Positions 1 to 6,654 are shown, counted from the first letter of the stretch. The stretch is 7,526 nucleotides of DNA from an uncultured Eubacteriales bacterium (GCA_900313775.1 OMSP01000026.1:1-7526), one strand, 5' to 3'. Numbers and translations: made by a program. The notes: generated by a model not told the origin, from the letters alone.

Positions 1-63
1 GTCGCCTGGGGCTGCGACCTCACACACGGATATATAACGATCAATGCTGATTATCGTACATAA
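1..63 (+). CDS. argJ: ArgJ C-terminal end (partial): glutamate N-acetyltransferase / ornithine acetyltransferase
   Basis: Reading from base 1 gives 20 codons, VAWGCDLTHGYITINADYRT, then a TAA stop at 61-63. The pattern W-G-C-D-L-T-x-x-Y-x-x-I-N-A-D-Y is the usual C-terminus of ArgJ. ArgJ moves the acetyl group from N-acetylornithine to glutamate, and in some species also uses acetyl-CoA; this is the recycling step of arginine synthesis. The start, the autocleavage Thr and all catalytic residues lie upstream of the window, so mono- or bifunctionality cannot be judged. The gene sits directly before argB, which fits the common argC-argJ-argB-argD order. Its stop codon overlaps the argB ribosome site, suggesting translational coupling. 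The call rests on a short tail plus context. Confidence 0.85.
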   Translation, partial: VAWGCDLTHGYITINADYRT

Positions 64-72
64 GGAGTTATT

Positions 73-957
73 ATGAAGAAGATCAACATTTCCAATCCGG
101 ACCGCGCCGAAGTACTTGTACAGGCGCTGCCATACATCAAGCAGTACACCGGCAAGACCGTCGTTGTAAAATACGGCGGCAACGCGATGATCAATAAAGA
201 TCTGCAGGAGCAGGTCATGGAAGATATCGTGTTGCTGCAGCTCATTGGCGTGCGTGTCGTATTGGTGCACGGCGGCGGCCCCGGCGTGAGTGAATATATG
301 GAAAAGATAGGAAAGGAGCCGTCATTTGTCGACGGTCTGCGCGTCACGGATCAGGAGACGATCGATGTCGTGCAGATGGTGCTGGCCGGTAAGATCAACA
401 AGAACCTGGTCAATCTTCTCGAGATGAAAGGCGGCAAGGCGATGGGCATCTCCGGCGTGGACGGCAGTCTGCTGCGCGCGCATCAAAAGGACGAGCGTCT
501 GGGCTTTGTCGGCGAGATCGACAAGGTCAATATCAAGGCGGTGACCGATCTGCTCGATCAGGGCTATATCCCGGTGGTATCGAGTCTTGCCTGGGGCCAC
601 GGCGGCAATGTTTTTAACATCAATGCCGACACGGCCGCCTCACATATCGCTGCAGCACTGAAGGCGGAGAGGCTGGTCATGCTGACTGATATCGACGGGA
701 TCCTCCTGGACAGGGAAGATCCGGACACGCTGATCTCAGAGATTAGTGTCGACGAGCTGAAACAGCTCTGCCGTGAAGAGAATATTGCCGGAGGCATGAT
801 ACCCAAGGTGGAGAGCTGTATCGATGCCATCGTGCACGGCGTCAAGCGCGTGACGATCCTCGACGGGCGCGTATCGCATTCGATCCTGATGGAGCTGCTC
901 ACCAACGAAGGCGGCGGCACGATGATATTTCCGAACGGAGTGTTGAATCATGAGTAA
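73..957 (+). CDS. argB: Acetylglutamate kinase, arginine-sensitive type
   Basis: This 294-residue enzyme phosphorylates N-acetylglutamate with ATP, the second step of arginine synthesis, in the cytosol. Amino acid kinase fold motifs are visible: VVKYGGNAM (31-39, K33 for the phosphoryl site), VHGGGPGVSEYM (65-76), GLRVTD (88-93), FNINADTAA (181-189), LTDIDGIL (204-211, D206) and GGMIPKVES (240-248, K245). About 25 residues precede the first kinase strand. Such an N-terminal helix marks the hexameric, arginine-feedback-inhibited class, and the C-terminal H269...E275...GGGTM run (280-284) resembles its arginine site. Feedback inhibition is therefore likely, though inferred. The ATG at 73 is preceded by TAAGGAG (61-67), which overlaps the argJ stop. 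The gene overlaps argD by 8 bases. Confidence 0.97.
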   Translation: MKKINISNPDRAEVLVQALPYIKQYTGKTVVVKYGGNAMINKDLQEQVMEDIVLLQLIGVRVVLVHGGGPGVSEYMEKIGKEPSFVDGLRVTDQETIDVVQMVLAGKINKNLVNLLEMKGGKAMGISGVDGSLLRAHQKDERLGFVGEIDKVNIKAVTDLLDQGYIPVVSSLAWGHGGNVFNINADTAASHIAAALKAERLVMLTDIDGILLDREDPDTLISEISVDELKQLCREENIAGGMIPKVESCIDAIVHGVKRVTILDGRVSHSILMELLTNEGGGTMIFPNGVLNHE

Positions 958-2128
958 AACTAATTGGATGGAACTGGACCGGGAGCATATCGCTCCGACT
1001 TACGCCCGATTTCCGGTGGTCGCATCGATCGGAAAGGGCGCGATCCTTACAGATGAAAACGGAAAAGAGTATATCGACTTCGGCTCCGGTATCGGCGTGA
1101 CGTCTTTCGGATACTGCGATCCGCTGTGGGTAGAGGCAGTACAGTCGCAGGCTGCACAGCTCCAGCACACATCGAATCTGTATTATACAAAACCCTGCAT
1201 TGAACTGGCAGCTCTGTTGTGCCAAAAGACGGGCATGAGCAAAGTTTTTTTCAGCAACTCGGGAGCCGAGGCCAACGAATGCGCGATAAAGGTCGCCAGA
1301 CAATATGCAGAGAAAAACCACGGCAAAGAGTACTCGACGATCCTGACGCTCAAGGAGAGCTTCCACGGCCGTACTCTGACGACTTTGGCCGCGACCGGAC
1401 AGGTGCATTATCACGAGCAGTTTCAGCCGCTGACACCCGGCTTTGTCTTCGGCGACAGCGAAGACATCGAGAAAGTCAGGCAGATGGCGGAGGCTGAAAA
1501 GGCAGCCGGAATCCTTCTGGAATGCGTCCAGGGAGAGGGCGGCGTCAACGTGATGAGCCGCGACTTTGTGCGGGGCGTGGCAGATATCTGCAAGGAGAAG
1601 GATATCCTTCTGATGATCGATGAAGTACAGACAGGCAACGGGCGCACCGGCAAGCTCTACTCCTATATGCACTATGATATCGAGCCGGATGTGGTATCGA
1701 CGGCCAAAGGACTCGGCGGCGGTATGCCGATCGGAGCGACGCTGATGAGCGATAAATGCGCTGATGTCTTTTCGCCGGGAGATCACGGTTCGACTTTCGG
1801 CGGGAACCCGGTGGTCTGCGCGGGAGCGTTGTCTATCCTCTCCAGAATGGACGATGATTTTCTTGCACAGGTAGGAAAGAAGGGTCAGATGATCCGCGAT
1901 CACCTGACAGGTAAGCCCGGTGTCAAAGAGATCACGGGACTCGGCATGATGGTCGGCATCGTTACCGAGCGGGCAGCAGGCGATATCGTAAAGGACTGTC
2001 TGGAGGCGGGAGTCCTCTGCCTGACAGCCAAGGACAAGCTCCGTCTTCTTCCTCCGCTGAACATTCCCGAGGAGGACCTCATGAGGGGTCTTGACATCGT
2101 CGCAGAAGCCTGTGCCAAACAGGAGTAA
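950..2128 (+). CDS. argD: Acetylornithine aminotransferase
   Basis: This 392-residue PLP enzyme of the class III aminotransferases converts N-acetylglutamate semialdehyde and glutamate to N-acetylornithine and 2-oxoglutarate. Visible motifs are SNSGAEANE (102-110, phosphate binding), ESFHGRT (136-142), ECVQGEGGV (191-199), IDEVQTGNGRTGK (223-235, with D224 contacting the PLP nitrogen), STAKGLGGGMPIGA (250-263, K253 as the Schiff-base lysine), HGSTFGGNP (279-287) and LRLLPPLNI (364-372). Length matches the family. The start at 950 lies inside the end of argB with GGAG at 937-940 nine bases upstream, so translation is probably coupled. ArgD enzymes often also accept succinyl-diaminopimelate; the sequence cannot settle this. 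The neighbours argB and argF support the arginine role over GABA or ornithine aminotransferase relatives. Confidence 0.96.
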   Translation: MSKTNWMELDREHIAPTYARFPVVASIGKGAILTDENGKEYIDFGSGIGVTSFGYCDPLWVEAVQSQAAQLQHTSNLYYTKPCIELAALLCQKTGMSKVFFSNSGAEANECAIKVARQYAEKNHGKEYSTILTLKESFHGRTLTTLAATGQVHYHEQFQPLTPGFVFGDSEDIEKVRQMAEAEKAAGILLECVQGEGGVNVMSRDFVRGVADICKEKDILLMIDEVQTGNGRTGKLYSYMHYDIEPDVVSTAKGLGGGMPIGATLMSDKCADVFSPGDHGSTFGGNPVVCAGALSILSRMDDDFLAQVGKKGQMIRDHLTGKPGVKEITGLGMMVGIVTERAAGDIVKDCLEAGVLCLTAKDKLRLLPPLNIPEEDLMRGLDIVAEACAKQE

Positions 2129-2133
2129 ATGAT

Positions 2134-2148
2134 CGGGCCTGCGGCCCG
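2134..2148 (+). other. GC-rich hairpin between argD and argF
   Basis: CGGGCC (2134-2139) and GGCCCG (2143-2148) form a perfect 6-bp stem with a 3-base loop, five bases after the argD stop. The following TTATAATAAG is AT-rich but has no U-run, so a full rho-independent stop is unlikely. It may pause polymerase, protect or mark the message for processing, and so set argF levels relative to argJBD. The structure is seen; the role is inferred. Confidence 0.55.
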
Positions 2149-2184
2149 TTATAATAAGACAAATACGGAAAGGAAACACACAAA

Positions 2185-3177
2185 ATGAAAGCACACGATC
2201 TGAAAGGGAAGAACTTTTTGAAGCTGCTGGATTTCACACCTGAGGAGATCCAGGGTCTGATCGATTTCGCTGTCGATCTCAAAGCAATGAAAAAGGCGGG
2301 AGAGGCTCATAGATTCTGTGAGGGCAAAAATGTTGCGCTGCTCTTTGAGAAGGACAGCACCCGTACGCGCTGTGCATTTGAAGTGGCAGCTGCGGATCTC
2401 GGTATGCACCCGGTCTATCTCGGACCCTCCGGCTCACAGATGGGCAAGAAGGAGAGTATTGAGGATACCGCTCGTGTGCTCGGCCGGATGTTTGACGGTA
2501 TCGAGTATCGCGGTTTCGGGCAGGCGATTGTCGAGGATCTGGCGGCTAACGCCGGTGTGCCGGTGTGGAACGGCCTGACCAATGAATTCCATCCGACACA
2601 GATCCTCGCAGATTTCATGACTATGCAGGAAGTCGCCGGTCCGCTGAAAGGACAAAAACTCGTATATATGGGTGATGCAAGATTCAATATGGGCAACTCA
2701 TTGATGGTCGGCGCAGCCAAGATGGGGATGCATTTCATCGCTTGTGCTCCCAAACAGTATTGGCCGGCGGATGATCTGGTAGCGACCTGCCGGGAGATCG
2801 CGGCGCAGACCGGTGCGACGATCGAGTTCTCCGATGACCCGATGACCGCGGTCGCAGGCGCGAACGTTATTTATACGGATGTCTGGGTCTCGATGGGAGA
2901 GCCGGATGAAGTCTGGCAGGAGCGCATCGAGCAGCTGACGCCTTTCCGCGTGACGAGCGAAGTCATGGCGGCAGCAGGAGAGCAGTGCAGATTCATGCAC
3001 TGTCTGCCGTCTTTTCATGATGTCCAGACCACGATAGGCAAAGAGATCTACGACAGATACGGGATCGACTGCATGGAAGTGGCCGATGATGTGTTTGAAA
3101 GTCCGGCTTCGATCGTCTTTGACGAGGCGGAGAACCGCATGCACACGATCAAAGCGGTGATGGCTGCGACTCTGTAG
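2185..3177 (+). CDS. argF: Ornithine carbamoyltransferase (anabolic)
   Basis: This 330-residue cytosolic enzyme joins ornithine and carbamoyl phosphate to give citrulline. The carbamoyl-phosphate loop is EKDSTRTR (55-62). Further motifs are FHPTQILADF (135-144), GDARFNMGNS (163-172), the ornithine-site run TDVWVSMGE (231-239), HCLPSFHD (272-279, with the Cys-Leu-Pro of the active site and Ser where Ala is commoner) and ENRMHTIKA (316-324). The ATG at 2185 has AAAGGA at 2169-2174, ten bases upstream. It lies 56 bases after argD, with a hairpin between, and is probably in the same transcript. Arginine cluster context favours the anabolic argF role over catabolic arcB, as no arcA or arcC is seen. 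The TAG stop at 3175-3177 is followed by a long in-frame open stretch (see findings). Confidence 0.97.
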   Translation: MKAHDLKGKNFLKLLDFTPEEIQGLIDFAVDLKAMKKAGEAHRFCEGKNVALLFEKDSTRTRCAFEVAAADLGMHPVYLGPSGSQMGKKESIEDTARVLGRMFDGIEYRGFGQAIVEDLAANAGVPVWNGLTNEFHPTQILADFMTMQEVAGPLKGQKLVYMGDARFNMGNSLMVGAAKMGMHFIACAPKQYWPADDLVATCREIAAQTGATIEFSDDPMTAVAGANVIYTDVWVSMGEPDEVWQERIEQLTPFRVTSEVMAAAGEQCRFMHCLPSFHDVQTTIGKEIYDRYGIDCMEVADDVFESPASIVFDEAENRMHTIKAVMAATL

Positions 3178-3198
3178 ACCTTGTACATACAGATGCAC

Positions 3199-3252
3199 AC
3201 CTCCTTCGTTAGACTGATCTGTGAAAAGAGATCACTGTTTGACGAAGGAGGT
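3199..3252 (+). promoter_or_regulatory. Long hairpin after argF that sequesters the ribosome site of the next small gene; possible terminator
   Basis: Bases 3199-3214 pair with 3237-3252 (16 pairs, two of them G-U; the outer part CCTCCTTCGT / ACGAAGGAGG is perfect). After a two-base bulge (3235-3236) TGATCT (3215-3220) pairs with AGATCA (3229-3234), leaving the loop GTGAAAAG. The 3' arm contains GAAGGAGG (3244-3251), the Shine-Dalgarno sequence of the gene starting at 3259. The 5' arm CCTCCTTC closely mimics the 3' end of 16S rRNA. Only four T residues (3252-3255) follow, so as a terminator it would be modest. It could end the arginine operon, block translation of the small gene, or both. Pairing is seen; function is inferred. 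Confidence 0.7.
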
Positions 3253-3258
3253 TTTATT

Positions 3259-3405
3259 ATGTCGTATCTTGGTTCTTATCTGGCAATCATCGGTATTATC
3301 ATTTCAGTCACCACGATCCTCTATTGCCTCTGGCATTTGTTTGATCTGCTGGCAGACACGCTGGACAGACATGAGATGCTCCGGCGCGGCAGGACAGGGT
3401 ACTGA
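3259..3405 (+). CDS. Small single-span membrane protein, 48 residues, function unknown
   Basis: The ATG at 3259 follows a near-perfect Shine-Dalgarno sequence (GAAGGAGG, 3244-3251) with a 7-base spacer. This decides the start over in-frame TTG 3181 or ATG 3193, which lack ribosome sites. The product begins MSYLGSYLAIIGIIISVTTI. Residues 7-33 form a hydrophobic helix, followed by a charged tail (DRHEMLRRGRTGY) whose arginines suggest the C-terminus lies in the cytoplasm. No family is recognised. It lies between argF and the LTA synthase gene, all on one strand. Its ribosome site is buried in the preceding hairpin, so expression may be conditional. The alternative is a chance ORF behind a terminator; the strong ribosome site and clean membrane-helix-plus-basic-tail pattern argue for a real gene. 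Confidence 0.6.
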   Translation: MSYLGSYLAIIGIIISVTTILYCLWHLFDLLADTLDRHEMLRRGRTGY

Positions 3406-3441
3406 TTCTGCAGATTGGAGGTTTTTGTTTTTGCCCGATTA

Positions 3442-3450
3442 TGTTAAAAT
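3442..3450 (+). promoter_or_regulatory. Putative extended -10 promoter for the LTA synthase gene
   Basis: TGTTAAAAT fits TGn-TAtAAT, with TG at 3442-3443 and TAAAAT at 3445-3450. The -35 position about 17 bases upstream is only T-rich (TTTTTG, 3422-3427), as is tolerated with an extended -10. Transcription would begin near 3457, leaving a leader of about 38 bases before 3495. This would let the envelope gene be expressed apart from the arginine operon. Confidence 0.5.
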
Positions 3451-3494
3451 GAAACGAAAGATATTCATGCATATAAAGGGGCAATTAACGCAAA

Positions 3495-5717
3495 ATGTTC
3501 AAAGATATTCTCGATAAGATTCATTTACCGTCTCGTCAGTCAGCACCTCTGCGCAAGAGTCATCGCGATTCGCAGGGCATCAAGTCAAGACGCACCGGCG
3601 AGAGGGGAGAAAGACACGGTCTGCGCGAGAGACATGTCGAGAGAAGACAGACGCTGATTTTGGGGAGGACCCCGATGGCGCGGTATCTGATCTCTATGCT
3701 CATCCTGGCGGTCGTGTTTTTCTATTTTGAGATCCTGTTCCGCATCGTGACAGGCGTTCATATCGGATACGGGCTGATACCCATCCTTCTATTCTCGCTT
3801 ATCTATGGTCAGATCGGGTATCTTCTGACCAGTATCGCGCGCAGCAGAAAGATCAATCACCGCATCAAGACGGTGCTGATAGCTGTCACCACGCTGCCGT
3901 TTCTGGTCGAATACTTTATCTTCCGTCAGTTCAAGGTCTATTACAGTCTCAATACGATCACCAACGCAGCCGGCGATGTGGCGACCAGTAATTTCCTTCT
4001 GGATATCTTCAAGCTGATCTTCAGCCTGCAGGGGCTGCTGACGATCATCCTGTATGTATGCATTCCGGTGCTCTACGGACTGTATGGACGAAAGGTCGAC
4101 GCCTGTGCGCGTGCATCTTCGGCCAGACGTATCATGGCGGCGGGGATCATGGTGGCAGCGATGCTTCTCAACATGATCCTTATCGTGATTCCGCGCTCTT
4201 ACCGCGAGGACTACAACAGCAAATACACCTTCCAGTCGGCGATCCCGCATTTCGGTCTTCTGACCGCCACCCGTTTGGAAGTCAAAAGCATGATCACCGG
4301 GGGCAATGATAAGGTGGCCTTCGAGAATGTCGAGGTAGAGAAGAAAAAGAAGACTCATTACGGAAGAAATGAGCTCAAGATCGACTACGCTGAGCTGGCG
4401 TCCAAGACGGATGACAAGACCTTAAAGAATATGGACGAGTATGTTGCCTCGCAGCAGGCATCTTCCAAGAATGAATATACGGGGATGTTCAAGGGAAAGA
4501 ATCTGATCTTCATCTCCGCGGAAGCATTTTCCGCGGAAGTAATAGACAAAGAGCGCACGCCGACTCTTTACCGCATGGCTCACAAGGGTATTCAGTTCAA
4601 AGACTATTATCAGCCGGCAGCCGCAGGCACAACGGGCGGTGAAGTGCAGAATATTTTCGGTATGCACCCTCTCAAGGGAGGAGCTACTTTTAAAGAGATG
4701 GCCAAGCATCACAACTATTATACTCTCGGCTGGCAGCTTAACCAGAAGGGTTACTACGGCAAGGTCTATCACAATAATGACTATACCTATTACGGCAGGG
4801 ATGTCACACATGTCACATTGGGATACTCCGACGGATATATGGGTATGGGCAATGGCATGGAAAAGTATGTCGATGACAAGAACTGGCCCGAGAGCGATCT
4901 TGAGATGATCGACGGTACAGTGCCGGAATACATCAATAAAGAGAAGTTCAATATTTACTATATGTCAGTCAGCGGGCACTCGGTCTACAGCTGGAAAGAA
5001 AATGATATGTCCAGGAAGAATCAGGATTCCGTGGCTGAATTGGAAGAGAAAGATAAGTATTCCGAGCCGGTTTTGGCATATCTGGCCTGCAATGTGGAAC
5101 TGGACAAAGCTATGAAGTCTCTGATCAAGCAGCTCGAGGAAGCCGGGAAGGCGGACGATACCGTCATCGTCATCAGCGCGGATCACTTCCCCTATGGGTT
5201 GGATGCGGACTCCTCATTTGGCAATCAGCCTTATCTGAGCGAACTCTACGGTTTTGAACCGAAGAATCAGATCGAGAGAGATCACAACCGTCTGATCATG
5301 TGGTGCGGAAGTCTGGAGAAAGAAGATCCCATCAAAGTCGACGATCCGGTCAGCGGTCTCGATATCGCGCCTACCCTGATGAATCTGTTCGGCATCAAGT
5401 TTGACTCGAGGCTCTTTGTAGGCCGCGATGTCTTCTCCGATGCCACTCCGCTGATCTTTGACAGCGGTTACGATTGGAAAACAGACAAGGGAACCTATAT
5501 TTCCAAGGATCATGAGTTTAAGCCGGCAAGCAAAAAGACCAAAGTCTCAGATGATTATGTTGACACGATCAACAAGATCGTCGGCAACAAGATGATCTTC
5601 AACAAAGGTCTTATTCAAAAGGATTATTACTATCATGTCTTCGGTGACCAGAAGCTGAAGAAAGTGAACAGCAAGGATGTCAAGAGCGAAGGCAAGGATA
5701 AGAAAGACGAAGATTAA
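3495..5717 (+). CDS. LTA synthase family protein (membrane phosphoglycerol transferase / sulfatase fold)
   Basis: The 740-residue product has a basic, probably cytoplasmic N-tail (1-60), about five membrane helices (roughly 63-83, 91-114, 125-143, 168-196, 212-233), a linker, and an extracellular alkaline-phosphatase-superfamily domain (about 335-650). LtaS enzymes move glycerol phosphate from phosphatidylglycerol onto a glycolipid or growing lipoteichoic acid chain outside the membrane. Likely metal and catalytic residues are E343 (ISAEAF), T379 in AGTTGGE, H495 (SGHSVY) and D563-H564 (SADHFPYG). The nucleophile motif differs from the usual G-K/T-T-S-D. The C-terminus is Lys/Asp-rich. AAAGGGG at 3475-3481 is 13 bases before this ATG; a better-spaced site precedes ATG 3675, which would give 680 residues. 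The exact polymer made cannot be read from sequence. Confidence 0.9.
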   Translation: MFKDILDKIHLPSRQSAPLRKSHRDSQGIKSRRTGERGERHGLRERHVERRQTLILGRTPMARYLISMLILAVVFFYFEILFRIVTGVHIGYGLIPILLFSLIYGQIGYLLTSIARSRKINHRIKTVLIAVTTLPFLVEYFIFRQFKVYYSLNTITNAAGDVATSNFLLDIFKLIFSLQGLLTIILYVCIPVLYGLYGRKVDACARASSARRIMAAGIMVAAMLLNMILIVIPRSYREDYNSKYTFQSAIPHFGLLTATRLEVKSMITGGNDKVAFENVEVEKKKKTHYGRNELKIDYAELASKTDDKTLKNMDEYVASQQASSKNEYTGMFKGKNLIFISAEAFSAEVIDKERTPTLYRMAHKGIQFKDYYQPAAAGTTGGEVQNIFGMHPLKGGATFKEMAKHHNYYTLGWQLNQKGYYGKVYHNNDYTYYGRDVTHVTLGYSDGYMGMGNGMEKYVDDKNWPESDLEMIDGTVPEYINKEKFNIYYMSVSGHSVYSWKENDMSRKNQDSVAELEEKDKYSEPVLAYLACNVELDKAMKSLIKQLEEAGKADDTVIVISADHFPYGLDADSSFGNQPYLSELYGFEPKNQIERDHNRLIMWCGSLEKEDPIKVDDPVSGLDIAPTLMNLFGIKFDSRLFVGRDVFSDATPLIFDSGYDWKTDKGTYISKDHEFKPASKKTKVSDDYVDTINKIVGNKMIFNKGLIQKDYYYHVFGDQKLKKVNSKDVKSEGKDKKDED
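3664..3677 (+). promoter_or_regulatory. Internal ribosome site and alternative start codon of the LTA synthase gene
   Basis: GGAGG at 3664-3668 stands six bases before the in-frame ATG at 3675 (residue 61, MARYLISM), just ahead of the first membrane helix. It is better placed than the site for ATG 3495. Either the true protein starts here, or two forms exist with and without the basic 60-residue tail. A chance match within coding sequence is also possible. Confidence 0.4.
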
Positions 5718-6568
5718 TACTGATTCTGATCGACATGTACATCCATATGGGGATAGGCGAACTCGAGGCCCTCTGCCATAAAGTTCTTGTACACCGATTC
5801 GAAGATACGGTATCGCGTCTGCCAGTATTTTTCATTGATTACGCGTGAGCGCGAACAGAGAATGACCGCGCTGTCATCAAGACTGTGGACGAAGACATGC
5901 ACACTGTCTTCTCCGCGGTCTTTGTTTGTCTCCGGGTCATCCATCACAGTCTTTCTGATGATCTCCTTGGCGGTATCCAAGTCGGTCCCGTAGGGGATCG
6001 AATAGTGCAGATCGAGCGTCCGGTACTGTTCCCTCGTCTGGTTGATGACGCTGCTGTTGGTCAGCAGCTGATTCGGGATGATGATCGTCTGCTCATCAAG
6101 CGTCTTGAGTTTGGTAAAGAACAGGCCTATCTCCGTGACCGTACCTTCGTTGTGATCGGAATTCTCGATGATATGGTCGCCGACATTAAACGGTTTTAAG
6201 ACCATGATTATGATGCCGCTTGCGACATTGGAGAGATTGTCCTTTAAACCGAGGACGATTGCCAGTCCTATCGAACCGAGGAGAGTTAACAGCGATGAGG
6301 TCTTGACGCCCAGACCGTTCAGGATCATCAGGATGACGGCAAGATAGAGCAGTACTTTGATAGCTGAAGTCACAAAGACGACGGCTCCCTGATCTACGTC
6401 CGTCTTTTTGTTCATGGCTTTCTGCAGGCGTTTGCAGATCGCGTTGATGATCCTTGAGCAGATAAACAACACCAGCAGCGCCAGCAGGATACGGAAGGCG
6501 ATCACCGCTGCGTTGCCTGATGCTGCGTGCTTGAACAGTCCCTGAATGGATCCTTCAATCGTTTTCAT
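5714..6568 (-). CDS. MscS-family small-conductance mechanosensitive ion channel
   Basis: This 284-residue protein matches the core MscS architecture, close to the E. coli MscS length of 286. Membrane helices lie at about 20-44, 62-85 and 91-124. The third is the Gly/Ala-rich pore helix (SIGLAIVLGLKDNLSNVASG, 99-118) leading to LKPFNVGDHI (124-133). The beta domain (about 126-182, with IIIPNQLLTNSSVINQTR) and the C-terminal alpha/beta domain ending in FAYPHMDVH (270-278) follow. Such channels form heptamers that open under membrane tension and release solutes on osmotic downshift. The start at 6568 has only weak ribosome sites (GGAG 13 bases or GGA 8 bases upstream). It converges on the LTA synthase gene with overlapping stop codons and is divergent from the CpXC gene. 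Confidence 0.95.
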   Translation of the reverse strand: MKTIEGSIQGLFKHAASGNAAVIAFRILLALLVLFICSRIINAICKRLQKAMNKKTDVDQGAVVFVTSAIKVLLYLAVILMILNGLGVKTSSLLTLLGSIGLAIVLGLKDNLSNVASGIIIMVLKPFNVGDHIIENSDHNEGTVTEIGLFFTKLKTLDEQTIIIPNQLLTNSSVINQTREQYRTLDLHYSIPYGTDLDTAKEIIRKTVMDDPETNKDRGEDSVHVFVHSLDDSAVILCSRSRVINEKYWQTRYRIFESVYKNFMAEGLEFAYPHMDVHVDQNQY

Positions 6569-6613
6569 ATCTGTTATCCATCTCCGTTTCTACTATATAT
6601 TAATGACGATATA

Positions 6614-6622
6614 AGTATACCA
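6614..6622 (-). promoter_or_regulatory. Putative extended -10 promoter for the mscS-type gene
   Basis: On the - strand the sequence reads TGGTATACT, a TGn-TATAAT element with one mismatch. The -35 region (TACACG, 6637-6642) is poor. Transcription would start near 6607, giving a leader of about 39 bases. Its -35 region overlaps the -10 of the opposing promoter. Confidence 0.6.
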
Positions 6623-6640
6623 TAGACGGCTTCTTTCGTG

Positions 6641-6646
6641 TATAAT
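6641..6646 (+). promoter_or_regulatory. Putative -10 element for the CpXC protein gene
   Basis: A perfect TATAAT lies at 6641-6646. The -35 position with a 17-base spacer (TACCAT, 6618-6623) is weak and overlaps the -10 of the divergent promoter. Transcription would begin near 6653, leaving a leader of about 67 bases before ATG 6720. Confidence 0.55.
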
Positions 6647-6654
6647 AGTAAAGC

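Noticed and set aside
2150..2155. TATAAT as an internal promoter for argF
   Set aside because: The matching -35 position (AAATGA) has no resemblance to consensus and the spacer is a GC hairpin.
899..2194. 431-codon open frame on the - strand opposite argD
   Set aside because: It covers almost exactly the argD region and is explained by codon bias leaving few antisense stops; it is Cys-, His- and Arg-rich with no recognisable domain.
3462..3476. ArgR-operator-like AT-rich sequence (TATTCATGCATATAA)
   Set aside because: It is a loose match to ARG boxes and sits in the leader of the LTA synthase gene rather than before the arginine genes; treated as chance.
3221..3517. 98-codon + strand frame overlapping the small membrane protein and the LTA synthase start
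   Set aside because: It lacks a ribosome site, starts inside the hairpin and runs through the predicted promoter; the frame starting at 3259 is far better supported.
3789..4358. 189-codon - strand frame inside the LTA synthase gene
   Set aside because: Shadow of the membrane-helix coding region; its composition is unlike a protein and there is no ribosome site.
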